Assembly (NCBI GenBank): GCA_913058255.1
Contig: CAJXQU010000018.1
Location: 1 to 45,747 of the forward strand
From: an uncultured Pseudomonadota bacterium
GTDB lineage: Bacteria; Pseudomonadota; Gammaproteobacteria; CAJXQU01
DNA: 45,747 nt
Direction of reading: 5' to 3'
Shown here one piece after another: positions 1 to 7,489 of the stretch. How positions within the stretch are numbered: the stretch's first letter is position 1; each line of letters begins with the position of its first letter. The notes beneath the pieces are model-generated. The model had not been told where the DNA came from, did not search any database, and saw only the letters and a list, made by a program, of their open reading frames with translations. A program made the translations under genes and the position numbers.

Positions 1-50
1 AGATCTACACAGAGTAGATCGTCGGCAGCTCAGATGTGTATAAGAGACAG
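1..50 (+). other. Residual Illumina Nextera i5 adapter (not genomic)
   Basis: The first 50 bases match the Nextera read-1 adapter. Bases 1-10 are the end of the P5 primer (AGATCTACAC), 11-18 equal i5 index 504 (AGAGTAGA), 19-31 are TCGTCGGCAGCTC (standard TCGTCGGCAGCGTC minus one G), and 32-50 are the 19-bp transposon mosaic end AGATGTGTATAAGAGACAG. Genomic sequence starts at 51. This shows that the left edge is a contig end with untrimmed adapter. Confidence 0.98.
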
Positions 51-326
51 AGAAAATTCTCATCAGCTAAATTCGCAGGCAAAACTAAAATATATGGACT
101 TTATGTAAAGGCGGCTCGTCAAAATAGGTTAAGCCAAAGGGTTAGGGGATGGGAAATCTTAATCATTTAACTCGGCTACAACAGAGAACAATTAGAGGCG
201 AATGTTCAGTCACCCTATTTTGCATGATCAGAAGAATTAGTCTCTTTCTGTTCTAACAGAAGGTCCAAAAGGTAAAGTGGTAGGAACTACTATTTAAGTA
301 TAAATACAGAGGATGGATTTTGTAAT
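51..326. other. Gene-free contig-edge sequence
   Basis: No convincing gene is seen here. One frame is open from 51 to a TAA at 168-170 and could be the tail of a gene cut by the contig end, but 39 codons without a recognisable motif cannot be told from chance. The rest is AT-rich spacer up to the terminator at 327-362. Confidence 0.4.
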
Positions 327-362
327 AAAAAAAACCAGCCCTCTATAGATGTTGGAGGGCTG
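327..362 (-). terminator. Rho-independent terminator of the gene at 398-778
   Basis: Read on the minus strand, an 8-bp stem (CAGCCCTC paired with GAGGGCTG, loop of about 11 nt) is followed by a run of eight T. It lies 36 bp past the stop codon of the secreted-protein gene. Confidence 0.85.
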
Positions 363-397
363 TAATTGTCGGAAATTAGAACCGACGAGGGTCAAAT

Positions 398-778
398 TTA
401 AACTTTATCAAAAGCAACGATTAACTGGCTTCCTTCAAAGTAAGCGGATAACTTGCCTGACTCAGCATCACTATCATCACTTTCGATGTTGATTACATAC
501 TCTCCCGTTACACTCATTTTAATGATTTGCTGTGTTGCAGCCTCTTTCGAATCAGGATCTTTAGGGCCTATTGCAGTAACCAATAAACGATCGCCATTAG
601 CATCGGTGTAGTAGAAAACAATCGCAATCTTAGAACCAAGATCGATAGTTACTGGTTCTGATGCATCCAGTCTTTCAATAGTTCCTTGGTTAGTCACAGT
701 GGCTGCCGGCTCTGCATAAGCAGGGATCGCTGCCGTTACAGTCATTAAGAACAAAGGTAACAATGCTCGTAGTTTCAT
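398..778 (-). CDS. Small secreted protein of unknown function
   Basis: A 126-residue protein with a clear Sec signal peptide: residues 1-22, basic MKLR, hydrophobic core, and a likely cut after AYA. The mature part is acidic and looks like a small beta-rich domain, with no cysteine and no catalytic motif that I recognise. The start is supported by a GGAG ribosome site about 8 nt upstream of ATG, and a strong terminator follows, so it appears monocistronic. Its place is probably the periplasm. I do not recognise the family and do not propose a function. Confidence 0.7.
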   Translation of the reverse strand: MKLRALLPLFLMTVTAAIPAYAEPAATVTNQGTIERLDASEPVTIDLGSKIAIVFYYTDANGDRLLVTAIGPKDPDSKEAATQQIIKMSVTGEYVINIESDDSDAESGKLSAYFEGSQLIVAFDKV

Positions 779-1202
779 AATATTACTCCAAAAGTATTAA
801 ATTCTATTTGCTCTGAGATGTGAAAATCACGTTTGTAAATCTTCTCAGCGCTACAATGGAACACAGTATAGGTAGAAACTGAAAAGAAACAATGCCGCTA
901 ATATTGAATGATTAATTCTTAAAAGGAAATAGTCGTGTTGTTGAAAGGTGCTCTGTTTAGATCCATTACAAAACAAATCGTTAAAAGAAACCCTAATCGG
1001 AATATTTTCCCACTTTGCGTAAAGTGAATGGTCACACAACGTATCTTTGGATAAAAAGAAGTCGTTTATAATCGTGATAATAAAACTAAGTAGTATAGAA
1101 AAAACGTCAAAAAATTAAATATATCCACAGCATGTGCAGACTAATCAATTTATAGAGGTTGTAGAGCTTCGTTTATACCTGTTCAAAAATCGTTGAAATG
1201 AT
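779..1202. other. Intergenic region without a supported gene
   Basis: About 420 bp of AT-rich sequence between the secreted-protein gene and apaG, both on the minus strand. A 62-codon minus frame (851-1039) has no ribosome site, no family resemblance and an unnatural composition, so I treat it as chance. No hairpin with a T-run and no clear promoter stands out. Confidence 0.5.
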
Positions 1203-1580
1203 CTAATGAAGTTTATTGGGGACCGCTAGTGTAAAAGCTGGGATTAAAGCCATAAAGTGTTCGTTATCTTCACTCATCATAAGATATTCACCTTCCATGC
1301 AACCAGTTGCTGTTTCAAGCACAGCACCGCTGGTATATTGAAATGCATCGCCGGGCTTAAGCTTAGGTCGTTCACCAACCACACCCTCACCTCGAACTTC
1401 TTCAACCTTGCCATTCGAATCAGTAATGATCCAATGTCGGTCTAATAATGTCGCTGCATTACTGCCCGTGTTTTCAATCGTAATGGTATAGCTGAAAACA
1501 TATTGATCATTTTCAGGTATCGATTGTGATTCAAGGTAGTTCGTATCGACTTGAATATTTATGTTGTTTATTTCCGTCAT
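1203..1580 (-). CDS. apaG: ApaG family protein
   Basis: A 125-residue single-domain protein, the usual ApaG length. It shows the fibronectin-III-like ApaG pattern: early strands around YVFSYTITIENTG, then RHWIITDSNG, the glycine-rich VRGEGVVGERPKLKPG loop, and YTSGAVLETATGCMEGEY. The family is associated with Co2+/Mg2+ resistance and often lies in ksgA-apaH operons; the biochemical role is not settled. Here it stands alone, divergent from the NUDIX gene, without ksgA or apaH nearby. The assignment rests on the whole-length motif pattern. Confidence 0.93.
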   Translation of the reverse strand: MTEINNINIQVDTNYLESQSIPENDQYVFSYTITIENTGSNAATLLDRHWIITDSNGKVEEVRGEGVVGERPKLKPGDAFQYTSGAVLETATGCMEGEYLMMSEDNEHFMALIPAFTLAVPNKLH

Positions 1581-1672
1581 CTTACGTTAGATAATACCAT
1601 TGTTGTTCAACAAAAATCTTATCCATTTTTATGAGTATTATCAAAAAGACTGCACAAAATAATCAGGACTCT

Positions 1673-2200
1673 ATGAAGCAACTCATTGCAGAAGAGCTAT
1701 TGGATATTGTCGATCATAATAATAAAGTGATCGGTCAAGCTCGTCGACAAGACATCCATGCCCTAGGTCTACGCCATCGTTCGGCTCATGTACTGATTTA
1801 CAATCAACAGGGCGATTTATTCCTTCAAAAGCGTTCTAAGCACAAAGATGATTTTCCAGGCTATTGGGACTCATCTGCTGCGGGGCATGTTGATGCTGGA
1901 GAGTCCTATGATCAGTGTATCGTCAGGGAAACTAAAGAAGAACTCGGGGTAGAATTAACTCCTCCACCTATAATGCAATTTCTTCTCACAGCGCGTCCTG
2001 AAAATGGTATGGAGTTTTGCCAAGTCTACACAGCTACTCACAATGGCCCATTTGAGCTTGATCACGATGAAGTGGAAACAGGTGACTGGTTCTCACCAGA
2101 ACAAATTACAAACTGGTTAGCGTCCGGCGGAGAAGGAATGACGCCCAGTATAAAAATTATGATTTTGAAATTAAAACTAAATTTTAAAAATGACTCCTGA
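1673..2200 (+). CDS. NUDIX hydrolase (YfcD-like)
   Basis: It carries a perfect NUDIX box (G-x5-E-x7-RE-U-x-EE-x-G-U): GHVDAGES followed by RETKEELGV, which binds Mg2+ and cleaves nucleoside-diphosphate-linked substrates. The N-terminal part (ELLDIVDHNNKVIGQARR, then HRSAHVLIYN) resembles YfcD and isopentenyl-diphosphate isomerase-like NUDIX proteins; the substrate cannot be told. The frame is open from an ATG at 1631, but that codon has no ribosome site. The ATG at 1673 is preceded by AGGA at a 5-nt gap and begins MKQLIAEELL, so I prefer it (175 residues). It is divergent from apaG. Confidence 0.88.
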   Translation: MKQLIAEELLDIVDHNNKVIGQARRQDIHALGLRHRSAHVLIYNQQGDLFLQKRSKHKDDFPGYWDSSAAGHVDAGESYDQCIVRETKEELGVELTPPPIMQFLLTARPENGMEFCQVYTATHNGPFELDHDEVETGDWFSPEQITNWLASGGEGMTPSIKIMILKLKLNFKNDS

Positions 2201-2236
2201 CATAATGTTGTCAGTAGCCTTACTGTAAGCTATTAG
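2195..2236 (+). promoter_or_regulatory. Promoter of the WYL regulator gene with embedded palindrome
   Basis: The perfect inverted repeat CTGACA-N6-TGTCAG lies at 2197-2214. Its right half contains the -35 hexamer TTGTCA (2208-2213), followed by a 17-bp spacer and TATTAG (2231-2236). A second inverted repeat (AGTAGCCT at 2213-2220 with AGGCTACT at 2242-2249) overlaps the promoter. The regulator gene starts at 2261. The same palindrome and promoter layout recur at 4788-4829, so autoregulation by the WYL protein is a reasonable inference. Confidence 0.6.
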
Positions 2237-2260
2237 CTTTCAGGCTACTTCATTCACTAT

Positions 2261-2953
2261 ATGAGACGCGCAGATCGGCTTTTTCAAATTGTACAGTTCA
2301 TAAGAACGCGGCGGATTACAACCGCAAAATGGCTGTCTGAAGAGTTGCAAGTTTCTGAACGTACTATCTACCGAGATATACAAGATTTATCACTATCAGG
2401 CGTTCCCATAGAAGGTGAGGCAGGCGTTGGTTATGTGCTCAGAAAAGGTTTTGATCTGCCTCCACTGATGTTTAGTAATGAAGAGATCGCAGCACTCATT
2501 TTGGGTACCAGATTAGTTAAAAGCTGGGCAGATCCTGGGCTCGCTCGCGCCGCTAATCGGGTTGCAAATAAAATCGAGTCCGTTCTACCTAATACATTAA
2601 AGCAGCAGTTTGAAAATTCACATTTATTCGCCCCCATGACTCTAATTTCACCTGATGTTGGGATAGCCATGGCGGAGTTAAGAACTGCTATTGAGAATAA
2701 ACTAAAGACGCAGATTGACTATCAACGAAAAGATGGTGAGTATTCAACCAGAACTATCTGGCCGTTAGGGTTATTTTTTTGGGGTAGCGTTTGGACAGTG
2801 GGCACTTGGTGCGAATTACGAAATTCTTTTCGGATTTTTCGCCTTGATCGTATGCAAAAAATAACACCTTTAGAAACTAACTATCCGCAACAAGCAGGGC
2901 GAACATTAAATGATCTCATCGACTTACAAAAGAGGAATATAGACTGTGACTAA
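2261..2953 (+). CDS. YafY/WYL-family HTH transcriptional regulator
   Basis: A 230-residue protein with an N-terminal helix-turn-helix of the HTH_11 type (about residues 5-55; EELQVSERTIYRDIQDL is the recognition region) and a C-terminal WYL-type ligand domain (about 135-205; IDYQRKDGEY, then TIWPLGLFFWGSVWTVGTWCELRNSF cut here to its key residues). WYL domains sense small molecules or nucleic acids and often sit in repair or stress regulators. Its 3' end overlaps tag by 8 nt, so the two are probably co-transcribed. A palindrome lies in its promoter. The ATG has no clear ribosome site, so the message may be weakly translated or have a very short leader. Confidence 0.9.
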   Translation: MRRADRLFQIVQFIRTRRITTAKWLSEELQVSERTIYRDIQDLSLSGVPIEGEAGVGYVLRKGFDLPPLMFSNEEIAALILGTRLVKSWADPGLARAANRVANKIESVLPNTLKQQFENSHLFAPMTLISPDVGIAMAELRTAIENKLKTQIDYQRKDGEYSTRTIWPLGLFFWGSVWTVGTWCELRNSFRIFRLDRMQKITPLETNYPQQAGRTLNDLIDLQKRNIDCD

Positions 2954-3518
2954 ACATCGTTGTGAATGGGTTCCAAAAGAAGACCAGCTGTATATTGATT
3001 ACCATGATCAAGAGTGGGGAGTTCCCGTTTATGATGATCAGAAACTCTTTGAAATGTTGATCTTAGAAGGTGCTCAAGCTGGGCTCAGTTGGAGTACGGT
3101 TCTACATAAACGCCACAATTACATAGCACTTTTTGATCAGTTTGATCCAGAAAAAATAATTCATTACGATGATAAAAAAATCAGCAGCTTATTAGAAAAC
3201 TCAGGGATTATTCGTAACAAGTTAAAAGTAAATAGTGTTGTGACGAATGCTAAAGTAATGCTACAAATAAAAGCTGAAGGCCAAAGTTTTAGTGACTACA
3301 TCTGGCAGTTTGTAGGTGGTCAACCAATCATAAACCAATGGTCAACGATTAAAGATGTTCCTGTTTCGACGGCAGAGTCTGACGCCATGAGTAAAGCTTT
3401 AAAAAAACGTGGTTTTAAATTTATCGGCACTACGATCTGTTATGCTTATATGCAAGCTGTTGGCATGGTCAACGATCACACCACCGATTGCTTTTGTTAT
3501 AAAAAGTCATGTTCTTAA
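2946..3518 (+). CDS. tag: DNA-3-methyladenine glycosylase I (Tag)
   Basis: A 190-residue protein, the usual Tag length. It removes 3-methyladenine from alkylated DNA in base-excision repair. Visible signatures are CEWVPKEDQLYIDYHDQEWG at the N-terminus, the catalytic-pocket segment EGAQAGLSW, and the C-terminal MVNDHTTDCFC that supplies His and Cys to the structural zinc site together with Cys6 and His20. The start is GTG at 2946, inside the end of the regulator gene. That overlap suggests translational coupling and links the WYL regulator to DNA-alkylation repair. A 9-bp gap separates it from the convergent DUF2461 gene. Confidence 0.96.
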   Translation: MTKHRCEWVPKEDQLYIDYHDQEWGVPVYDDQKLFEMLILEGAQAGLSWSTVLHKRHNYIALFDQFDPEKIIHYDDKKISSLLENSGIIRNKLKVNSVVTNAKVMLQIKAEGQSFSDYIWQFVGGQPIINQWSTIKDVPVSTAESDAMSKALKKRGFKFIGTTICYAYMQAVGMVNDHTTDCFCYKKSCS

Positions 3519-3527
3519 CACGCCTTT

Positions 3528-4217
3528 TTAATCAAATGGTTGGCCAACAGCAAAGCAGAGGTAGCGCATCAAAGGGGTTGCTTTTGAGTAGTTTTCAAGT
3601 GTTTTTTCTAACAAATCATCCGCTGTTATTTCTGTTTTTTTCAGATCATGTAAAGCGATAAAGTCTTTACGCCGAAGATCTTCAATCAAAGGATGTTCAA
3701 TATCATAGCCACGGGGTTTCGTTGCTAATGAATCACCTCTAAAAGTAAAAAACTCTGCAAATGCTTTATCATTTTTAGCCTTAAGCCAAGTCCTAGAATT
3801 CTCATCGAGGCATTCACGTATTTTTTTTAATGTTTTACTTTCTGGCCGCCAGATCCCCGCTCCAACAAAAGACTGTTCATTAGCGATATGTAAATAAAAC
3901 CCTGGTGCATGGACATCTTTAGCAGACTCATGCCGAAAGTTGATACCAATATTGATCTTAAACGGTGTTTTGTCTTTTGAAAATCGTGCGTCGCGATACA
4001 CTCGCATCAGTGATCCACCGACTTTCTTTGGAATGGCTCGAAACCTCGGTGTTAAAGAAGGAAGTGCATCACTCATATCCTCAATGAAATTTAAAGCAGG
4101 CGTACGAACGAGATCTTCATAACGTTGCTTGTTGTCATTAAACCAAGGGCGATTATTATTATTTTCCAACTCTTTCAGAAACTTAAAGGTGTCGTTGCTA
4201 AAGTATTTTTTTTTCAC
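3528..4217 (-). CDS. DUF2461 (TIGR02453) family protein
   Basis: A 229-residue soluble protein of the DUF2461 family. The signature is near the N-terminus: FSNDTFKFLKELENNNNRPWF and the following DNKQRYEDLVR (first motif trimmed here to its idea: F..LK.L..NN...WF..NK..Y), then MRVYRDARFSKDKTPFK and a GFYLHI strand. The biochemical function of the family is unknown. It converges on tag with only 9 bp between. No conserved catalytic residue set is known to me. Confidence 0.88.
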   Translation of the reverse strand: MKKKYFSNDTFKFLKELENNNNRPWFNDNKQRYEDLVRTPALNFIEDMSDALPSLTPRFRAIPKKVGGSLMRVYRDARFSKDKTPFKINIGINFRHESAKDVHAPGFYLHIANEQSFVGAGIWRPESKTLKKIRECLDENSRTWLKAKNDKAFAEFFTFRGDSLATKPRGYDIEHPLIEDLRRKDFIALHDLKKTEITADDLLEKTLENYSKATPLMRYLCFAVGQPFD

Positions 4218-4316
4218 AATGTTTCCCGTGGCTATTGATAATAAAAATAATATCTCGATTACGGCACACTGTCAGCTAGAATCTACAAAACCATTAACCT
4301 AAAAGATCAGAACAAG

Positions 4317-4350
4317 AAAAACTGATCCCCATTACAAAGATCAGTTTTTT
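4317..4350 (-). terminator. Terminator after the VOC gene (bidirectional stem)
   Basis: An 11-bp perfect stem (AAAAACTGATC with GATCAGTTTTT, 11-nt loop) gives a T-rich arm in either direction. It lies 13 bp past the VOC stop codon and before the DUF2461 promoter region. Confidence 0.85.
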
Positions 4351-4362
4351 CTCAACAAGCTC

Positions 4363-4761
4363 CTAGAGTGAGCAATCCTCTGAGCAATAAGTGATCAATG
4401 TCAGTATTGCGCCCTGCGGATCCATAATCACACAAAAGCGTCCCACTGTTGGAATGTCCGTTGGTGGGTGCATAATCTTCCCGCCAAGCGTTTCTACTTT
4501 TTTACTGATGCTATCCACATCATCAACCGTCACATAAGATCCCCACATTGACGGCATTCCGGGAGGTGCATCATCAGGCATCGCCATCATTCCACCTGCC
4601 TTTTCTTCGCCTAACTTGAGCAGGGTATAAGGCATCGTTAAGTTCATATCTTCAAACTGCCAGTCTAGTAGATCACCATAGAATTTTTTAGCCCCAGCGA
4701 TATCTGTTGTCATCAATTCATTCCAACTAAATGCGCCATGTGTACTTGATAGATCTGTCAT
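4363..4761 (-). CDS. VOC family protein (glyoxalase/bleomycin-resistance fold)
   Basis: A 132-residue protein with two beta-alpha-beta-beta-beta halves typical of the vicinal oxygen chelate superfamily: FSWNELMTTDIAGAKKFYGD starts the first half, and MWGSYVTVDDVDSISKKVE with FCVIMDPQGAILTLIT forms the second. Members bind a divalent metal and act on varied small molecules; the substrate here cannot be named. An AAGGAA ribosome site lies 8 nt upstream of ATG. The promoter carries the same palindrome as the WYL regulator gene, so it is a likely target of that regulator. Confidence 0.88.
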   Translation of the reverse strand: MTDLSSTHGAFSWNELMTTDIAGAKKFYGDLLDWQFEDMNLTMPYTLLKLGEEKAGGMMAMPDDAPPGMPSMWGSYVTVDDVDSISKKVETLGGKIMHPPTDIPTVGRFCVIMDPQGAILTLITYCSEDCSL

Positions 4762-4787
4762 TTCTGTTTCCTTTCCGGTTAATAGAG

Positions 4788-4829
4788 TGTCTATTCTAGC
4801 GGGAGCGTACTGACAACGTGCTGTCAGTA
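4788..4829 (-). promoter_or_regulatory. VOC promoter with the WYL-associated palindrome
   Basis: The perfect 8-bp-arm inverted repeat TACTGACA-N6-TGTCAGTA covers 4808-4829. On the minus strand its half contains TTGTCA (4811-4816), then a 17-bp spacer and TAGACA (4788-4793). Palindrome, -35 placement and spacing match the promoter at 2195-2236. Confidence 0.6.
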
Positions 4830-4855
4830 GACTCTAACAAGCAGAAATTTAAGGC

Positions 4856-4891
4856 AAAAAAAAGGCGTGAGAATTAACCTCACACCTTTTT
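4856..4891 (-). terminator. Terminator of the cytochrome c gene
   Basis: On the minus strand an AAGGTGTGAG / CTCACGCCTT stem (one G-T pair) with a 7-nt loop is followed by eight T. It sits about 20 bp past the cytochrome stop codon. Confidence 0.85.
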
Positions 4892-4911
4892 AATCTTGCT
4901 GAATGCTGGTC

Positions 4912-5499
4912 TTATTTACTTTCTGAAACCATATAATCAACCGTTACTTTGATATCATCATCCGAGAGATCAGCACGACCACCTTTAGGAGGCATAATAG
5001 TACCCTTTTTGCCCACGAAACCATTAATAGCATTCTCATATAAAACTTCACTACCTTTCGCAATTCGAGCGGTCCACGCTTCTGTATCACCCACTTTCGG
5101 TGCGCTAGCTAAACCTTCCGCATGACATGCAAAGCAAGCACTATCATAAATTTCTTTACCCTTGCCTGATACTGCATCTGGAGTAATAGCAGCTATAGCC
5201 GCTTCAGCTTTATCAGTGACTGCAGCTTTAGTTTCTTCAACTACTTCAGCTGTTTTTTCTGCCACTGCTTCAGTAGCTTCAGCAGCGGTTTCTTTCACCG
5301 TCTCCGTGGCTTTTTCAACCGCTTCAGTTGTCGCTTCTTTAGCAGTACTGGCCACTTCTTTAGCTGATTCAGTTACCATATCTTTAACGTCTGCTGCTTT
5401 CTTGGCAGCTTCTTCACCCTTGTCTGATGAGCATGCAGCCATCAAAAAAGCCGAAAGGAATAATGTTGTTAGTAATGCAGGTCGTTTCATTTGGATCAT
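4912..5499 (-). CDS. Lipoprotein cytochrome c5-like with long Ala/Glu/Lys/Thr linker
   Basis: A 195-residue protein in three parts. Residues 1-23 form a lipoprotein signal with lipobox FLMAAC, so it should be anchored to a membrane on the periplasmic side. Residues about 30-105 are almost only Ala, Glu, Lys, Thr and Val in an amphipathic repeating pattern (for example TAKEATTEAVEKATETVKE), like LEA or apolipoprotein helices. Residues 110-195 are a class I cytochrome c with heme motif CFACH and likely Met ligand in GTIMPPKGG, resembling c5. The start is set by GAGGAGG 6 nt upstream. The linker may be a rod holding the heme domain away from the membrane; that is inference. Confidence 0.9.
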   Translation of the reverse strand: MIQMKRPALLTTLFLSAFLMAACSSDKGEEAAKKAADVKDMVTESAKEVASTAKEATTEAVEKATETVKETAAEATEAVAEKTAEVVEETKAAVTDKAEAAIAAITPDAVSGKGKEIYDSACFACHAEGLASAPKVGDTEAWTARIAKGSEVLYENAINGFVGKKGTIMPPKGGRADLSDDDIKVTVDYMVSESK

Positions 5500-5855
5500 G
5501 GGTAGCCTCCTCAGGTTAAAATTGTTTAACTTTTACACAGAAACTGCATTATAGCGTTTGAATGGTCTTTAAGAAACCGTGTTAATCGTAAAACTGTTTT
5601 AGATACTCTTCGAGACAGTTCCGCCAGCCTTAATATTACCGGCTACATGAGTTCACTTCTCTCTATAGTCTAGTTATAGCAATAATAATTTATACACCAA
5701 CAATCTGTTTATAAACAGTTTTATCTTAGGCTGTTATCCTTGCTTTGGGAATATGAACGATGATGGATTCATCCGTTCACAATCAAATAATACTTATGCC
5801 TTACATTCACGACAGCTTAATCGCTAACAATAGTTCTTAAGTCTAATTGAAATAA
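5500..5855. other. Intergenic region
   Basis: About 356 bp between the cytochrome gene and the DUF1801 gene, both on the minus strand. It must hold the cytochrome promoter, but no convincing hexamer pair stands out. I see no gene, RNA or strong hairpin. Confidence 0.4.
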
Positions 5856-6275
5856 TCACTGTTTGTTCCGATGATAAGTCAACGCCATTGAGATGCAGTC
5901 CCTCAAGGCTTGAACAGGCACCTCTTCGTCCAACTCAAAAACAATGCTTCTGTTACCTTCAAAATTGAATTCTTCTGCATAAATTTCTCTGAAGGTATCA
6001 ACTAAACGTGTCTGACAGTTAAAATAAATTGCGTACTTTTGTACATCTGAGCCATGCTTATCTATTCGGATGGTGCTACCACTCTTAGACTTTGTGGTTA
6101 GATAACTAACCTGCCCCCATTTTAGTGTTTCTTCTAGTTCTCCAACGCTTTCTATTTCTGACGCCGTGCTGAAAATAAGCGCTCGTAAAAACAATAATTT
6201 CTGTCTGAAGCTTTCTGGATAGGATTGAAAAACCTTTTGTACATCTACGTTATCCATCTTATTTAAGTGAGACAT
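5856..6275 (-). CDS. DUF1801 domain protein
   Basis: A protein of about 139 residues of the YdhG/DUF1801 type, a small frataxin-like-fold family of unknown function. The pattern seen is a helical N-terminus (YPESFRQKLLFLRALIF), the E-L-EETLKWGQVSYL segment with its conserved W-G-x-x-x-Y, and YAIYFNCQTRLVDTF. The frame opens at 6296, but the ATG at 6275 has AGAGGA at a good distance and begins MSHLNKMDN, so I use it. It follows dinB closely and is probably in the same transcript. Confidence 0.82.
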   Translation of the reverse strand: MSHLNKMDNVDVQKVFQSYPESFRQKLLFLRALIFSTASEIESVGELEETLKWGQVSYLTTKSKSGSTIRIDKHGSDVQKYAIYFNCQTRLVDTFREIYAEEFNFEGNRSIVFELDEEVPVQALRDCISMALTYHRNKQ

Positions 6276-6299
6276 TAGAAGTCCTCTATATGCCAAGAA

Positions 6300-7388
6300 T
6301 CATTCTGATGATACTTCTTCAACCACAAACAACTCACCCTGAGATATTGTAATTTTCGTATCCTGCTCGGATAGCTTAGAAACACTGACTCCCAGCAACC
6401 TGACCTTGCGAGAAAAAATATCCGTTTTTGATAATAACTCGGGTAATAGTGATCGCATCGCCGTTGTATTCAAACTTGTTTCTGATGTATAGCTGCGTGT
6501 CACCTGCTCAAAATTATCGTATTTGATTTTTATGGTCAACGTCTGCCCAACGAGCTTTTTTTCAATTAAATTCTCGCTCACTTTCTCAATAAGCCTTTTC
6601 AACTCTTCCTGCATGAAGTCAGCATCATCCAGATCTTGATCGTAGGTATGCTCGGTGCCCAACGATTTTCGTATTCTCGTGCTGTTAACCGAACGGTGAT
6701 CAATTCCTCGTGCGATCAAATAATAATGTGTCCCTACTTTTCCAAATCGCAACGTTAAATCTGCTTCAGACCACTGTTTCAGATCAGCTCCATTATGAAT
6801 GCCAGCGGCTTTCATTTTCGCTTCTGTCGCCTTACCAATCCCATGAAACTTTCCAATGTTTAATTGCTCAACAAATTTTTCGCCTTGTTCAGGTTTGATC
6901 AAGTACAAACCATCAGGCTTATCCATATCCGAGGCTATCTTGGCGAGAAATTTATTATAAGACACTCCGGCCGAAGCAATTAAATTTGTTGTTTTAAAAA
7001 TAGCTTGTTTTATCTCTTGCGCTATCAATGTTGCCGAGCCTTTACACAACTCGCTATCGCTCACATCAAGATAAGCCTCATCTAGTGACAGTGGCTCAAC
7101 GAGATCGGTATATTGATGAAAAATTATTCTGATCTGCTCAGAAACTTTTCGATACGCATCCATGTTTGGTCGAACAAAAATAGCATCTGGACAAAGTCGC
7201 TTCGCTCGAGAGGAAGGCATGGCTGAATGAATACCGAACTTTCTGGCTTCATAACTACAGGCCGCAACCACTCCGCGTCGTCCAGGATCACCTCCAACGA
7301 TAAGAGGCTTGTTCTGATACTCTGGATGATCGCGCTGTTCGACTGATGCAAAAAAGGCATCCATATCGATGTGAATAATTTTTCTCAT
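6300..7388 (-). CDS. dinB: DNA polymerase IV (DinB, Y family)
   Basis: A protein of about 362 residues and the usual Pol IV length. It performs error-prone translesion synthesis. Catalytic acidic motifs are HIDMDAFFASVE at the N-terminus and SLDEAYLDV near residue 105; CSYEARKFGIHSAMP is the fingers motif, and GIGKATEAKM is the helix-hairpin-helix. The C-terminal QGELF fits a beta-clamp-binding pentapeptide (Q-x-x-L-F). The family start is MRKIIHIDMD (7388); an in-frame ATG four codons upstream has no better ribosome site. A TATAAT-like -10 lies at 7400-7405. I found no CTG-N10-CAG LexA box, only the palindrome TGTTTAAACA at 7414-7423. Confidence 0.97.
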   Translation of the reverse strand: MRKIIHIDMDAFFASVEQRDHPEYQNKPLIVGGDPGRRGVVAACSYEARKFGIHSAMPSSRAKRLCPDAIFVRPNMDAYRKVSEQIRIIFHQYTDLVEPLSLDEAYLDVSDSELCKGSATLIAQEIKQAIFKTTNLIASAGVSYNKFLAKIASDMDKPDGLYLIKPEQGEKFVEQLNIGKFHGIGKATEAKMKAAGIHNGADLKQWSEADLTLRFGKVGTHYYLIARGIDHRSVNSTRIRKSLGTEHTYDQDLDDADFMQEELKRLIEKVSENLIEKKLVGQTLTIKIKYDNFEQVTRSYTSETSLNTTAMRSLLPELLSKTDIFSRKVRLLGVSVSKLSEQDTKITISQGELFVVEEVSSE

Positions 7389-7489
7389 GTGCGTGATCAT
7401 TATAAAGCAGGTATGTTTAAACAGAACAGTTTCTCAATTGCGTGTTTTACCATAAAGTAAGCACTCAACATAAACAACAATGAACCTCA

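Noticed and set aside
51-170. Open frame entering from the contig edge
   Set aside because: Only 39 codons and no recognisable motif; cannot be told from chance next to adapter sequence.
851-1039. 62-codon minus-strand frame
   Set aside because: No ribosome site, no family pattern, odd composition; probably chance in AT-rich spacer.
5162-5554. 130-codon plus-strand frame rich in Ala/Ser/Val
   Set aside because: It is the antisense of the repetitive Ala/Glu/Lys linker of the cytochrome gene.
7400-7430. Possible LexA box before dinB
   Set aside because: No CTG-N10-CAG is present; only the palindrome TGTTTAAACA, which does not fit the LexA pattern.
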